64,000 nt of DNA from Sarocladium kiliense. Taxonomy: Eukaryota > Ascomycota > Sordariomycetes > Hypocreales > Sarocladiaceae. Made by a program: the position numbers and the translations under genes. The notes under the pieces were generated by a model, which saw only the letters and a program-made list of their open reading frames with translations, was not told the DNA's origin and searched no databases. Where the stretch lies: contig JAUZTG010000048.1 in NCBI GenBank assembly GCA_030734395.1, forward strand, positions 1,922,001 through 1,986,000, read 5' to 3'. This document shows positions 43,739 through 56,006 of this stretch, piece by piece (within the stretch, counting starts at the first letter, position 1; every line of letters starts with the position of its first letter).

Positions 43739-46700
43739 CTGAATGGGGGCTCAGCGGCGGGATTGAAAATCCCATCCTGGTCATGAGGAAGGAAGTAGCT
43801 GAATGGCCCGGCAGCAGGGATGGGAAAGTCAGGAAACGCCAGTGGCGAGGACGGAATGGCACGAAGTCCATCACGAGGGGGTGCACAGGGCAAGCATCCA
43901 GAGGGGTGTGGGTGTGTGCAGGCGGTGATGGATTCTAGGGGTCCAAGGGACCGAGACTTCTCGATCCGGGGTGGAGAAAAGACGGTGAAGCCGCATGGGG
44001 TTTTTCGGGATGGGCAAGGACCGAGAGATAGGAAAGTAGATGCATTTGAGAAAAAGGCGGTTGCAGTGAGACATGAGAAAGACAAGCAGTGTGGGAGTCG
44101 AGCTTGGTACCTGGCGAGGTCTCGGTAGGCCTAGAACGTTGGCAGGGTCAGCCGTGGGAGTCTAGATGATCGGCGTGCATTTGCCAGCTGTGCCATGTGG
44201 TATTTTGGTCACGCTCGGCCGAAAGCCCATCCAGGCGCCGTGTCGCCCTCTTCCTATGCTCTGGGGAGTCTGCATCGCCCCAGGCAACCGAAGGAGAGGC
44301 AAGACTGGAGGAGTTGCTCCTGGCCCTCTTACCTGAGCGAGATCCGCTGAACTGTCGGGCGACTGCCGTCCGGGCGACGGATCTTTAGACGGCGCCATGT
44401 ACGTTGCACTGGATTCAGAAAGCCGAGGGATGAATGGACGATGTTGAGCCCTGCAGAGCGCTTGGTCAACGGGGTTATTCTCTGTCGTTGCATGCGAGTA
44501 GCCCTGGTTGCCATAGGACCGTTGCAGGACGGCAACATGGAATTCCAAGGGTCCTTCTCGTACCTTGGGAACAGAGGGGATGTGTCTGGTTTGCGGGCGT
44601 GGCGAGGTGACTTCGTGAAGACGGTTCTACGTTGGGGTGCAATTTTGATAATGTCGGTGGTAGGTAAGCGGTCCGCGCATCAGCTGAGTGTCAGAGGAGC
44701 TGATGTGTCGAGATGAGGTTCTCGGCGTCGGTGGTTGTTGGTCGGGCGAAGCGGGATGGCCGATCAGGGCTCCGAAAGGGGACGTCCTACCCTGCCTTAC
44801 CCTGCATCTGCCTGGTCACGCAGCCAATATTCAAGGTTGTAGGAGCGACTGCCCCGACGCCTTCCGTGGCGAGGTACCTCCTCTGTCAAGCTTCGTTGAG
44901 CGTCAGAGCCGATCTTCTCTTTGCCACCTAGATCATGGGAAAGTCGCAAAATTTGCTCCGCGATGCTGTGCTTGCATCTTGCCTCCTGTTTTCCACGATC
45001 CCCATCGTAGAACAAATGTTCCCATATCTGGCAGCCCCAACCGAGACCACCTGATGCAGATCACCCTAGCCAAACAAGGGACAGCGCATTGGATGATATT
45101 GCAGGTACCAAGGGCCCAGCCAGTCGAAAGACGGGCATTCTACGGAATCGCATTGTGCTTTGTCAGGCAGTTTTTGACGAGCAATGCCGCAGCCCATTCG
45201 CGTCGAGTACGACCGACTACCCTGCAGACTCGGCTGGTCAGCAACGGGAATAGCTCAGCTCCATCGGCCGCGCGACGTGACTCGACATGACACCACCTCC
45301 TGGCGCACGCTATCTATATGATTGGTCAAGATGCTTCGGTCCAGGTCGTCTAGACCACGAGATTCAGAACCGCACCGCCAAGGGCGGCGAAGTGCCAGCA
45401 AATACTACGACGAACCGTACAACGGACTGGTTGAAGCAGATGGACAGATAGCACAACTCGAGAGTCAGAAGACAGTAAAGAAGGCTGAAACTGTCGGTTG
45501 GGGCCACAGACCACTGAGTTGCTTGGACATATGCCTGACAAAACAGCCGGCCCGGATGAGCGCGTGAAGAGAACGGACATGGGGCCATCGACCCTCGATC
45601 GAGATGGTCGTCGAAACCTTGGGAAAATCCCATTAGCAGCCATGGTGCTTTTCCCGTACCAGCCATCAGAAAACCGACATGATACGTCAGTCGATCTATG
45701 GTAAAGTCAGATGGCAAAATTGCCCATCGTGCACCACAAGGTCCATACCCCCTCCTGCAGAGTGCCTCGCGGCATGGATGGAACAGGGCTCGTTGGATCC
45801 GACCGCAATCGATGGATGGTGAGCGCGCCACCACGATGAGCATGTTTATCACCATTGTGATTGAGGAGCGATCTCATCGCGTCTTATGGTCACTCTGGTC
45901 CGTGTCCACAGCAAGAGATGAGGCCGATGCAAGGCTGGAAGCTACCTGGGTACAGGCAGGTGCTTTGTTGCGCCTTGCATCCCATGGCATCTGGTCGATG
46001 GGCCGGGAGGTACAGCGCATATCATCGCCGGAAAGATGTCAATTACTGGAAGCCCTGTCAAAGGCTGCTGGGACCAGCGGAGGAGGGTGGGAGGGGGCCA
46101 CCAGTGCTAGTGGGAAAGTAGGCTTCGGCCGCTGCCAAACACGATCCACAGCCAAAGCTCGATTCTGGCGGCCAGCATACGTGACAATGATCAGGGATCA
46201 GGAACGGATGCCGATTCTGTCATTGGCGACACCCTGGCGTCGCGTCGAAATCAGAATGCTGGCCAGCCTACCACAAACCGGCGCAGTCCACCATGCGACA
46301 TGGTGCACCGTGCACCGTCTTCTCCCTCCCCCGAGAGTCATAGACGGACGGCGTGTCCAGTATGCATTCAGTCCACACGGCACCCACAGGCACCCACAGG
46401 CACCCACACCCTGGGTAGTGCCCGTCTGGCGGCCAATCCACAGCGTCGCTGCTGCCACCACCGGCATGACTCCAAGACCGACATGCAAAACGGAGGGATC
46501 GAGATCTTGCGATTTGGCGTCGCAATGCGCATGTTGCACTAGGAAATGTGTGTCTGCCTGCCGTCAATCCACCACCGTTACGGACGGGGAGGGCTGTGTT
46601 GCCTTGGTACCTTACCCAGCATTAGAGGGGAAGCTCGATCGCGATGCGTCTCCTGATCAATAGGTGGTCTCAACTGCACATCCTTGTGACGATGGCCAGT

Positions 46701-49326
46701 CCTGGCCCAAGAGCCAAGTAGGCTTCCGTTCACCGTTTATTCGCTCATGGAGCTGCTTTAGGTCCTGCAGAACGGTTACCATCTCCCAGTGGGGATGCTG
46801 CGACAGCCGTTCTGGCAGCTGCTTACTGTTGGACATTTGAGGCACGGGGATCTCCGTGCTTCTGACCATTGTGCATGGCGATACGATATAGGGCTACCGC
46901 TTTTGTTGAACCGGCCAGCTTGAGCGCTTTCAACCTCATCATCTTGGCTAAAGCATGGTGTGGAATGGCAGACAGAGGACGGGCTGTGCGGTCATGGATG
47001 AAAAGACTACCATGTTCCGGAAAGTTCGCAGAAGCAGGTGAACGACGCATATCCAGATCCAGAAGGCCGACTGCAACATGCATCAGCCATGGACGACGAG
47101 TTCCCAAGACCCCCAACACGCATCCCGTAGTCCCCTGGAAGCCAACCACGGCACCACCGCAATTGCATGCAGCCCATGCAACCCATGGAACAAACTGGTC
47201 CAGTCAGTTAGTTACAGGGAGACATGCAATGTCAGGGCAAGGCTAGTCGGAGGTTGCTAACTTCTAGCAGCAAGTTGAAATGCATACCCAGGCAATGTGC
47301 AGCTACCGTGCCTGTATGCTATGTAAGGTACTTACTTCGTAGGGCAGGGCACGTTGTCTCCAGACACGCCCCGGGAGCAAACAGGTAAGGTTGGCTGATT
47401 TGGGTTTTGTGTATACGCTTTCACTGCCCATGTCTCAGGTATCCATCTCTCTTGAGGCTTGTCCTTCGCTTCTGCCAAGCCACTGCCGTCAGGACCGTTC
47501 CCCTTGCCCTCGCCCAAATGCCTGGTTCCCAAATCGACAATCGAACGGAGACGGGACTCGAGGAAAACGGTCTGTCGTTCTGGCGGTTTCCACTCCGCCC
47601 CATCCATCCCAGCCGAGCCATCCCAACCCTGTCTTGCTCTAGCCAAACATCTCCGTCAGTCTAGGGCCAGCAGGCCAGCTTTACGGCCTTTCTGCGTCGC
47701 AATACATGCACACCCTCCCCCCACCATCGTTTTTTATTCTTAGTGAAGCTCGTCCAAACCGCCTTTATTAGGAAGTCAAGGTCAGGCCATGCACCGTCCT
47801 GCCAACGACCTGGTGCGCTCTGTGTCATTCCCCAGGATCCATCGCTTCCCCTCCTACGGTTTGGGCGCAACTCAATCGTCCCGGTATTATACTGTGCCTG
47901 CAGTTGCTGCCACCGTTCCGAACGTCTCGTTCTACCTCTACCGCACCGTTACTTTCGGCGCCAGGTAGATCCTTTTTGAATCCCACAGGGCGACTGCAGA
48001 AATCCCCGGCTCTGCTCACTACAACAACATCACTTCTCATCGCCAACGACCACCCATCTTGCCCTGGTCGTCCGCCCCTGGCAACTGAGCTCCAGTCTTA
48101 CTTGGTCGACTCCAGGCTTTGGAGACATCAATCGAAGAGCACAGGGCTTCGACACCACGCCGCGTGCCGTCTCCACCACCAGCCGAGCATATTGCATCAC
48201 CCCTTCCAGTTCAGTCCCATATTGAACAACCACCTCGGCCAGCCATCCACCTGGTCCAGAACCGGACTCTGCTCACTTACTTTCCCCCATCCGTTCAGCA
48301 TATTTCCATCTCGCCGTCATCCCTCTCTACGTCTCCTGCGTCCAATCCTTCGACCTGATCGGATGCCAGGCTGTCTCTCCTTTCCATCCACACACGCCCT
48401 CGTTGGATCTTCGGTTGTGTATCCTGCGTACACACTACTGTTAGTGCTTGGCTATCGAGATCTGTGAACCCAGCCTTTGCCGCCAGGTATAACCTCAGCA
48501 GTGGCTCTGTTCTGTATCAGCTTGCCAGCCTTCTCTCTCGATCGTGCTGCCGCAAAGCTAAGTCAGGCCGAACCCACTGTTTCCCAGGTATCTGGCAAGT
48601 CATCTCAGTGCTTGCACTCGCCGCTCAAATCCGCCGATCGACCTCGATCTCGTGGTCACCGCACCCTTTTCTCAAGCCCGCCAGGTAAAGATGACTCTCT
48701 CCTGTCTCGTCGCGTGCTCAACAACGCCACCAGAACTGATCCCAGTCCCCCTAAATCTGCTTTTTTAATTCCCTCTGGAACACTCTATCCAGCAGTCTTG
48801 CAGCTCCTTCACGCGTTGCTACTCACTGAGCGTCGTTACACATCTGCACTGAGTACATTCCAACTGACCTCTGACGTAGCGGCACCCTCCTGATCAGTGC
48901 GCATCGACGATCGTCTGCTTTGTTGCAACTACCTATACTTCTAAGATTCCCTACATCGCCTCAAGGCACTTCCATCTCATTGCCATTTATCAATTTTCAT
49001 TGCGGATCCTCAACACGTTCACCCGCAAACATCCTGGCAACAATCACAACCAGCCTTACCGCAGAAGGGATTTTTGTCGTACCACCAGCATCAGATACCC
49101 GCACCCAGCCGTTACATACCGTCAGCCTTCAAGCTTTGGACTGGCCATATTGCTCTCGTCGACACGTCACAAGAGCTCACATTCACTCTCACTTGACGAC
49201 TTGAGGATCTATCTTAATGCACTGCAGTAAATGGTGAAGCTCACGACGCTTTCTCTCTCTCTACTGGCAGTAGCCACCCCTTGAGGACCTGATCAGTATC
49301 CTGCAGGTACCGCAGATACCGCTTGA
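43739..49326. other. Gene-poor region upstream of the SAM/HMG gene
   Basis: 5.6 kb. The longest frames (about 45698-46663 +, 321 codons; 44688-45290 +, 200 codons) have shuffled composition, many Trp, Cys and Arg, and no domain-like order, so I treat them as chance frames in GC-rich DNA. A 10-nt direct repeat (GGCACCCACA, three copies) is at about 46379-46408. From about 47.8 to 49.3 kb the plus strand is strongly pyrimidine-rich, as in a long leader or promoter of the HMG-box gene. Several CAG and GTATAA-like sites there could mark leader introns. Confidence 0.45.
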
Positions 49327-51255
49327 ATGACGCACGAACTAGCGCCAGTCTTCCGGGAGCTGGGCTTGACCCAGTATCTAGATGCCTTCGTCGATCAAGG
49401 TTTTGATACGTGGGACACCATCCTTGACATCCAGGAGTCGGATCTGTAAGTAGAGACTGTGAGGACGACGATGTTTGTGTGACGTGACTGACACTTGACA
49501 GTGATGTACTAGGCGTAAAGCTTGGCCACAGACGCGTAAGTTCCCAGCATCATATCACCACGAGGTACAGAGACTGACGCCTGGTACAGAAGCTGCAGCG
49601 TCGGATAGCAAACGCGCGTGGAATTGCGCCGAGTGTCTCCTTGCCTCTGAAACCCAACCCTGATGAGGCCAAGCAAGAGGGCTCCCGGGCAGAGCTCACC
49701 CGAGTGGAGAACAACCAGGACGGCGCTGGTGTTGTAAAGCGGAAGTACAGAAGGCATCCAAAGGTAGGACAACTTTCCAAGTGCTGCTACATTGGCCTTG
49801 ACACTGACTTCTCTTCTAGCCCGATGAAAATGCACCGGAGCGACCACCGTCTGCATATGTGTTGTTTTCAAACAGTCAGTTCCCCTTAGCAGCCCGCGCA
49901 GTATCCCAACTGCCCTCTCGGCATGACTGTCTGCTAACTAAAAGTGTCAAGAAATGCGAGAGGATCTAAAGAGCCAAAACCTCACCTTCACGGAGATTGC
50001 TAAGCTCGTTGGTGAGAACTGGCAGAACCTTGCGGCCCCTGAGAAGGAAGCGTATGAAACACAAGCAAACACCGCCAAAGAAAAGTATCATCGTGACCTT
50101 CTGGAGTACAAGAAAACGCCCGAATATCGGAAATATGCACAATATCTTCAAGATTTCAAGGAGAAGCAAGCCAGACAGAACCAGAGTAAGTCGAAGTCGC
50201 AATCTTCTTCTCATCATAGGAGACTGACCTTCTCTCGCAATTAGTTCATGACTCTTCGAAGAGGCCTAAGCTCGAGCCCGGGCGATTAAGACATGGGAGC
50301 AGCAGCAGCAGCGTACCTGGCGGGACCAACTCGAGCGGCAGTGGCAGCGGCAGCGAGCGACTGCAGGGAAGTGAGCCACCGCCGAACCGGAAGGAAAGAG
50401 TGAACTCGACAGCATCCATGGCCGACTCGCATTATTCGAATGGTCTACCTCAGCTCTCGCAGCGGAACTCTCTGGAAGAGTCTGCTACATCGCCCCTGAT
50501 AGGGCACATGGAAAGCAGCCCTCGCGCGCCATATCCACGAAACCAACCTCCGACTTGGAAAGATGCTAGCAAGATTGATGCTACTGGTCGACAGCCTCTT
50601 CCATCCCTCTCAGATATGCTAGATGATGGTAAGATGGCTGGTCTACGCATGCCAACACCATCCGAGTCAACTTATGGGCCGGGTTTTGTTGCGGCAAACC
50701 ATCCCAGGGGCATGCCGATGCACAATGCGAATTCCTCGATGCCTGGCCCCAGAATTCCTTATCTACGACACGAGCCGTCATCAACGGGCAGCAGTGGTTC
50801 TGCAAGCTCTGTGTCAAGTTTTGCCAGGACTCCGGGCGAGGGCCCCGTCCCTATTCACGCCCTTCTCTCCGACCGCTCCGCTACTGCGCCGAGCCAAGCG
50901 TCAACGCCGCCATCTTCAGCCGGCATGGCAAGTCCGACAGAACCAAGCAAAGGGTCATTCATGGGAACTCCCGGTCCACGTGGATATGGTAACTACCCCC
51001 CCCCCCCCCCCCCCCCCCCCCCGATTTCATGGAACCATGGTATCCCACTTCTGAAACAAGACTAATTTGGGCTTGCAAGGCTTCCAGTCCGCACAATCGG
51101 CTTTCCAGAACATGAGGGTCGAGCAGGCCGGTGACGGCGACGTGTTGATGACCTCTGTTGACGACCCAACGACCAGTATTCGGAAAGACAATCTCGATGG
51201 CATGAGTGCCCTGCTTAGAGCAGGCGAGATTGTAGATCGCCACGGGAGGGAATAA
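49327..51255 (+). CDS. SAM-domain plus HMG-box DNA-binding protein
   Basis: Seven exons: 49327-49445, 49502-49535, 49590-49763, 49820-49874, 49952-50185, 50245-50988 and 51080-51255, giving 511 aa. The N-terminal SAM-like domain (about 1-65) reads HELAPVFRELGLTQYLDAF and IANARGI. The HMG box (about 110-190) starts PDENAPERPPSAYVLFSN, followed by FTEIAKLVGENWQNL and EKYHRDLLEYKK. The rest is Ser/Pro-rich and disordered, ending in a conserved-looking ALLRAGEIVDRHGRE. HMG boxes of this kind bend DNA, and SAM domains mediate oligomerisation. The last intron (50989-51079, GTAACT..CAAG) contains a 27-nt C tract. If it were read as exon, the frame would end early at 51065. A regulator role is inferred. 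Confidence 0.88.
50996..51022 (+). repeat. C27 homopolymer inside the last intron of the HMG gene
   Basis: Twenty-seven consecutive Cs. In the open frame they would encode a polyproline run, but splicing GTAACT (50989) to CAAG (51079) removes them and restores the conserved-looking C-terminus. The complementary G27 could form G-quadruplexes. The exact length in the sequence may be unreliable. Confidence 0.95.
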
Positions 51256-52521
51256 ACATCAAGGTTCGACGACCATACAATCTTCTTGATGGAAAACTAC
51301 GTACGACGACAGCGATGGCGAAAAAAAGTCGAATTACCGGACTTGGCTACAGCCATGACGCTGATCCGTCTATTTCTACCCCTTTCGACGAGGGGCTAAC
51401 TTTACCTTTATGATGATGAAGGAGGGTTGAAAGAACGGCAATACCTGTTCTTGAGGCCTTCTATGGCAACATGCCCTTAATCTGCTGATCAATTTTCACT
51501 GCAAATTGGGCGTGTCTGGGTATATGGCAGGACTTGCCGGCGTTCTGACAGGCGACTGATTTCTTCTTTGTCTCAATGCGTTTCTTTATGTGCGGCATCA
51601 TATACGGGTTACAAGGGGAAAATGATCTGGCGCAGGCATCGGATGCGTGCTCCTATTGTTGCTTTATGTTACCCCTTTGCGCGTCCCATTTTGTTCGGTC
51701 TTTTCATGACCATTGCGGCAACCTTATTCTCTCACGACATCATCTCCCTTTTTGTCACTGCGAGACACGATGTTGATGATCTTCTTTCTACAAATACCTT
51801 ACTGTGTGTACAATTTTCGCGGTAGTTCACGCCGCGTGCGTGAGCAGGACAGAATGGCACGATGGTCCCGGGGAATGGAGACAGTTGTGGCTATGAATAA
51901 CTGAGCCAGGTCTACAATGCTGAAAGGGGAGGAAGGGAATCACATGGGGATCTTGAGTGCTGCGTCTATTCGTTGAGCGAGAAAGGACGCTTGATTGAAG
52001 GAAGGGTGGACGACACAAACGCTGATTGTCCAAGGGTGGAAACAGCGATGCGCTTCTTAGTGAAAAGGCGAAGAAAATGTCTGAACGAGATACGAATTTT
52101 TGGAACACATTTTTGCTGTGCTTAACCTGTGTTGACTGAAAGACATGATACAGTATTACCTTACCCCCAGATTCTGCGTATCACCTAGGCATAAATTTCC
52201 GCGATTACAGAAGTTGAAGTGAACGTTACGCCACATGCATGCTCATATTTCATTTGTCAACCGGCCAAACCGCACGGTAAGGGTATGTACATTGATCCAA
52301 AAGTGTGAAACGCCACCCGGCTTTCGATTAGAGAAAGCCTTCGCTGAGAAACCAGTCTTCATTCCATCTTTCATCCATAATTTATGTGCATCGACTGCCC
52401 AAACTCGTAAGAGTGCTGACTAGCCCCATCCGCTCAATGCCCGCCATGTCCACCATCTTACAGAGTACTTCAGAAGTTCATGAAAACATCATCATCACAC
52501 AAAACAAGGTCAGCAATGCTC
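51256..52521. other. Convergent intergenic region
   Basis: 1.27 kb between the 3' ends of the HMG and Brn1 genes. Short frames only; no RNA gene recognised. An ATGATGA at about 51411 with CTGA at 51484 has no terminal stem and is probably 3' UTR. Confidence 0.5.
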
Positions 52522-55273
52522 TCACGCCTCGCCTTCGTTGCTTGCCGTCCAATCTCTACGGATATCAAGCTCTGTCAGGTCGGGAGTCTTCTCGATGACG
52601 AGACCCTTCTCGTTGGCCAGATGGAGGAGCGAGATGAAACAGAAAGACGTTGAGATGTCATCCATAGCGGGCTTGGGATATACTCTTTGCAAGTCGTTCA
52701 TGACTGAGGTGAACTTGAGCTTCTTGTCGTCCGCACCAGGGGTTGGAGGCTCAGCCTGTGGTTCTGGCGGGGTGGGTAGTCTTGATAGTTCGGGACTCTC
52801 CTGTATAAACACTGTTAAAAGACCGCGTCTATATGAAGGTGTGGACGATGCATGAGATGAACTTACGCTGAGTTTCTCCAGGGCCATGCCGCGCCACATC
52901 TCCTCCTTGAGGCGCCTTACATCGACCTTCTTCGCAACCCTGGCGTACTGCACATATTCTGGTCGTACTCTCCTTGTTGACGTGACAAGTGTGGTGCCGA
53001 ACGCGCCCATTGGATTCATGGTATCTCCACCAAGCAAGGCCGTCATTCCGACACCTTCCGTCATGCCACCATCGTCCATTGCAGGTGAAAAATGTTCCCG
53101 CGCGTCGGCAAACTCCAAGTCATCATCTTCATCCTCTCCTGCTGCGAAAGGCAAGGCGTCATCCTGGAAGAAGTTGGCATCGTAGTCACCTGCCGGCATC
53201 ACAGTGTCACCGTCATCACCCATCGGCGCTTGCCGATTCGCCCAGAAGGCCTCATCCATGTCACCATTCGGTACATCGTCTTGCTGAACATTGCCAAATG
53301 TGCCAACACGAGAACCGAACCCACCCCTCTTTTGACTGAGACGAGCTTTGGGTTTCAGGAACAGAGATAGTAATGACTTGGAGTTGAAGTGTTTGTCATC
53401 TGGGAGAAGGTTCTTGGACTTGGTCTTCCAGTCTTTCTTCGGCATGCTGATCGCTGAGTTGCTTGACGCCTGGTTCGAGAGGATATCGTTGAGCCCCGAG
53501 TCTATGGGAGCCGCGAAATCGATCTCAAATGGTTCCTTCTCTTTGCGCTTCTTTGCTTCGCCCGCTGGCTTGTTGACATCCTTGATCTTGCGAATTCTCC
53601 AGTGTTCCGCACTGCTCCAGTTCTTCTGTAGGGCCTGGTCGAAGAAGCCTAAGATGTCATCGTGCATCTTGTCGTCGTTCTGTGGATTGGTCATCGAGAC
53701 GATGTATTGGCCATTGTCGTCGCCTTCTCCATCTTCTCCGCCGTCCTCGGCATCGTAAACCCGCATCTGCGGTTCTAATGCGGCGTCCCGTGCCCAAGCC
53801 TCTCCGCCTTCTCCAAAGGCGACATCACCCCCCATGTCAAAACTGCCCAAGCCAAGGTCGTCATCGAAGCCCGCTGGTGCATCGTCGTCAATAAGAAGAC
53901 CGGAATTGTCGCCAAGTGCTCCAGATACACCGCCATGGCCTTGATCCTGGCGCCAGTCTTCTGGCGCTCGGAGGAAGGGGATATCTGTGCTCCCTGATGG
54001 ATCGCCAAGATTGAAGGTCTTGAGAGAGGGGCAGACGTCAAGCTCGTCAAGCCGACTGAGATCAGGGAAGAACTTCTGGCCAAGAGCCGCGACATCGATC
54101 TCAACATCGTCTGTGTCCTCTTCTGGCGTGGCCTCTTCTAGGGGCTTGTCGACAGACATTGAGTCGGCGTCCTTCGCCCCTTCTTCCTGATCAGCATCCT
54201 CGTCTTGTTCCTCGTCTTTCTTGTCTATTGCGGCAGCATCAGCAGCATCGTCGCTGCTGTCGAACACGATGCGGCCCTCTGAATCGATCATCAGGTGATT
54301 GAGAAGCAGGCCTTTGGCGCCACCCTCGTCGAAATCGGCCGAGGCTTTCTTGAACAGGGGGTCGACGGCGAACTCGAGTTCAAATTTTTTTAGCTGAAGA
54401 GAGCTGAAGTTTGGTGCGAGGGTTGCCTCAGATGATCGAGACTACTCTAGTTAGCTTCACATTGTACTTTAGGGGATGACGTGATCCTTGCCTTCTTCTT
54501 GGGCTTCTTCTTGACGTTGCCATCCTCATCGAGCTCTTCCTCACTGTCTTCGCCGTCACCTTCTTCTCCATCTCGGTTTTTTTTCTTGTTGCTGTTGCTA
54601 TCTGCAAGGCCACTGAGTAGCTTGCCCGTCTCCGTTGCGACACTGTCCACTCGATTGGTGTAGATCTTGACACAGCCATCGAGCGTGCAACTGGCTTTCT
54701 GAAAGTTGACACCATCTCCCTCTTTGAGGAGGGACATGTCGTGGAAGTAGTCGATCAGCGCGAAATTCCAGGAGTTGGCGGCATTGATCTTGTTGTCTGT
54801 TGCCATCTTCATCCACTCCTCGAAGTTGGCGAGGATTGGGACCCTTTTCATTGGTGTCACAGAGACTCCACCAACAGTGAAAGCTTCAATCTCGCCATCA
54901 TCAACACCAACTCGCGGGGTGCCGGGTCCGGAACCAGCCGCAGCGTTATCTCCATCATCTAATCTGTGAGCTCCTTTGCGCGGGGTGCCCGTACCAGCGG
55001 CTGCCTTGATCTCGTTTATTTGCTGTTCATGTCGGGCTTTTCGCGAATTCATGCGCTGGCCCTTTTCCTGCGCATCATCGTTGAGTGGTATAGATCTGTG
55101 TCCAACATCGTCAGTCATTGCTTCACTCGGTTGCTAGGCGTGATGTCAAGCGCGTCAGATGTGGCGGTGGAGGGGTCGTACCCAAGGCGAGCATTCAAGT
55201 TTGGCGAACCGGTTGTTGCGCCAGAAGCCGACCTGACAGTGCCGGGTCGCGGACCCTGTGCGACTCGTGGCAT
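52522..55273 (-). CDS. BRN1: Condensin complex subunit 2 (Brn1/CAP-H/Barren)
   Basis: Four exons on the minus strand: 55273-55182, 55095-54492, 54441-52867 and 52800-52522, giving 849 aa. Intron 1 (GTACGA, CTGAC, ACAG) joins ..NARLG to SIPLNDDAQEKGQRM, the family's NDD..EK motif. Intron 2 is a 50-nt GC-AG intron (GCAAGG, GCTAAC, TAG) joining ..KKKPKKK to SRSSEATLAPNF. Intron 3 is 66 nt (GTAAGT..CAG). The body has the kleisin pattern: LDGCVKIYTNRVDSV and KINAANSWNFALID near the N-terminus, LQLKKFELEFAVDPLFKKASADFDE, acidic linkers, and a C-terminal winged-helix-like part ending with STSFCFISLLHLANEKGL. Brn1 bridges Smc2 and Smc4 and recruits the HEAT subunits for chromosome condensation. Confidence 0.94.
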
Positions 55274-56006
55274 GATGAACTGCGATCGATGTGTCGTGAT
55301 TTAGAGCTGGATCGCCGGTGCTCACGGTCGCGTTGATGTCTTGTCCCCAGCCCGTCGGTAAACAAATAACTGACTAGGCGCATGGGTGGTGTCTGCAGCT
55401 GAGTCATCATTGTGGCTGGCACCTGCCAACCTGTCGGTGGTGTGGCGTCACCAGCCCATGGTGGCGCACGACGCATACCTTGCCTTAGTTCGCGATCAGG
55501 GAATTAAGCGTCCCTCACACCACCTTATCCTCGGCTCTAAAGGTTAGGTAAGGTGATTTAATCGGTCGATGGCTGCCTCACACCCCATGATCGCCCTCTG
55601 CTAAATCCCAATACCGTTACCGTTGCTGTCGCAGATCCAGGTTTTGGGCATCCCAGTGCACCAAAGTCGGGGTCTCGGTATTGGCTGCCTCTTCACCCAA
55701 CTGTAGCAGGTCACCCACTCACTGTTGCACCTCCTGGCCTGTCGCTACGGTGTTCCCTTTATCGCCCTTCCCACGTCACCCGTCCCTCTTGTGACGCTAC
55801 TTTCCAGCTACGAATACTTTATTCCTCACCTTTCCATCCGCTGTTCCTGATACTGCCAGCCCAGCTGCAAACCCATTCCTGCGGCTGCTTATTGTTACCG
55901 AAGCCTGAAGAAAACGAACAACTTCTTGAAATCCCCGCCTCTTGTCGATCTGGACGACCCTGCAGTAGCCAAGCACGTGCGCGAACGACATGGCTCGGCA
56001 ACGAGG
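55274..56006. other. Divergent promoter region (Brn1 / exchanger)
   Basis: About 0.73 kb between two divergently transcribed genes, presumably holding both promoters. The frame of the exchanger extends upstream to 55926 but without an ATG. No other gene is supported. Confidence 0.5.

Noticed and set aside
44688..45290. 200-codon plus-strand frame
   Set aside because: No recognisable motif, surrounded by equally long random frames.
45698..46663. 321-codon plus-strand frame
   Set aside because: Composition looks shuffled (many W, C, R, H), no domain-like order, competing frames on the opposite strand; treated as chance.
50400..51065. HMG protein ending in polyproline ..ISWNHGIPLLKQD
   Set aside because: Depends on reading through the C27 tract; the spliced alternative restores a longer, conserved-looking C-terminus.
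51411..51487. ATGATGA ... CTGA on the plus strand as a snoRNA
   Set aside because: No terminal stem and no rRNA complement; located in the 3' flank of the HMG gene.
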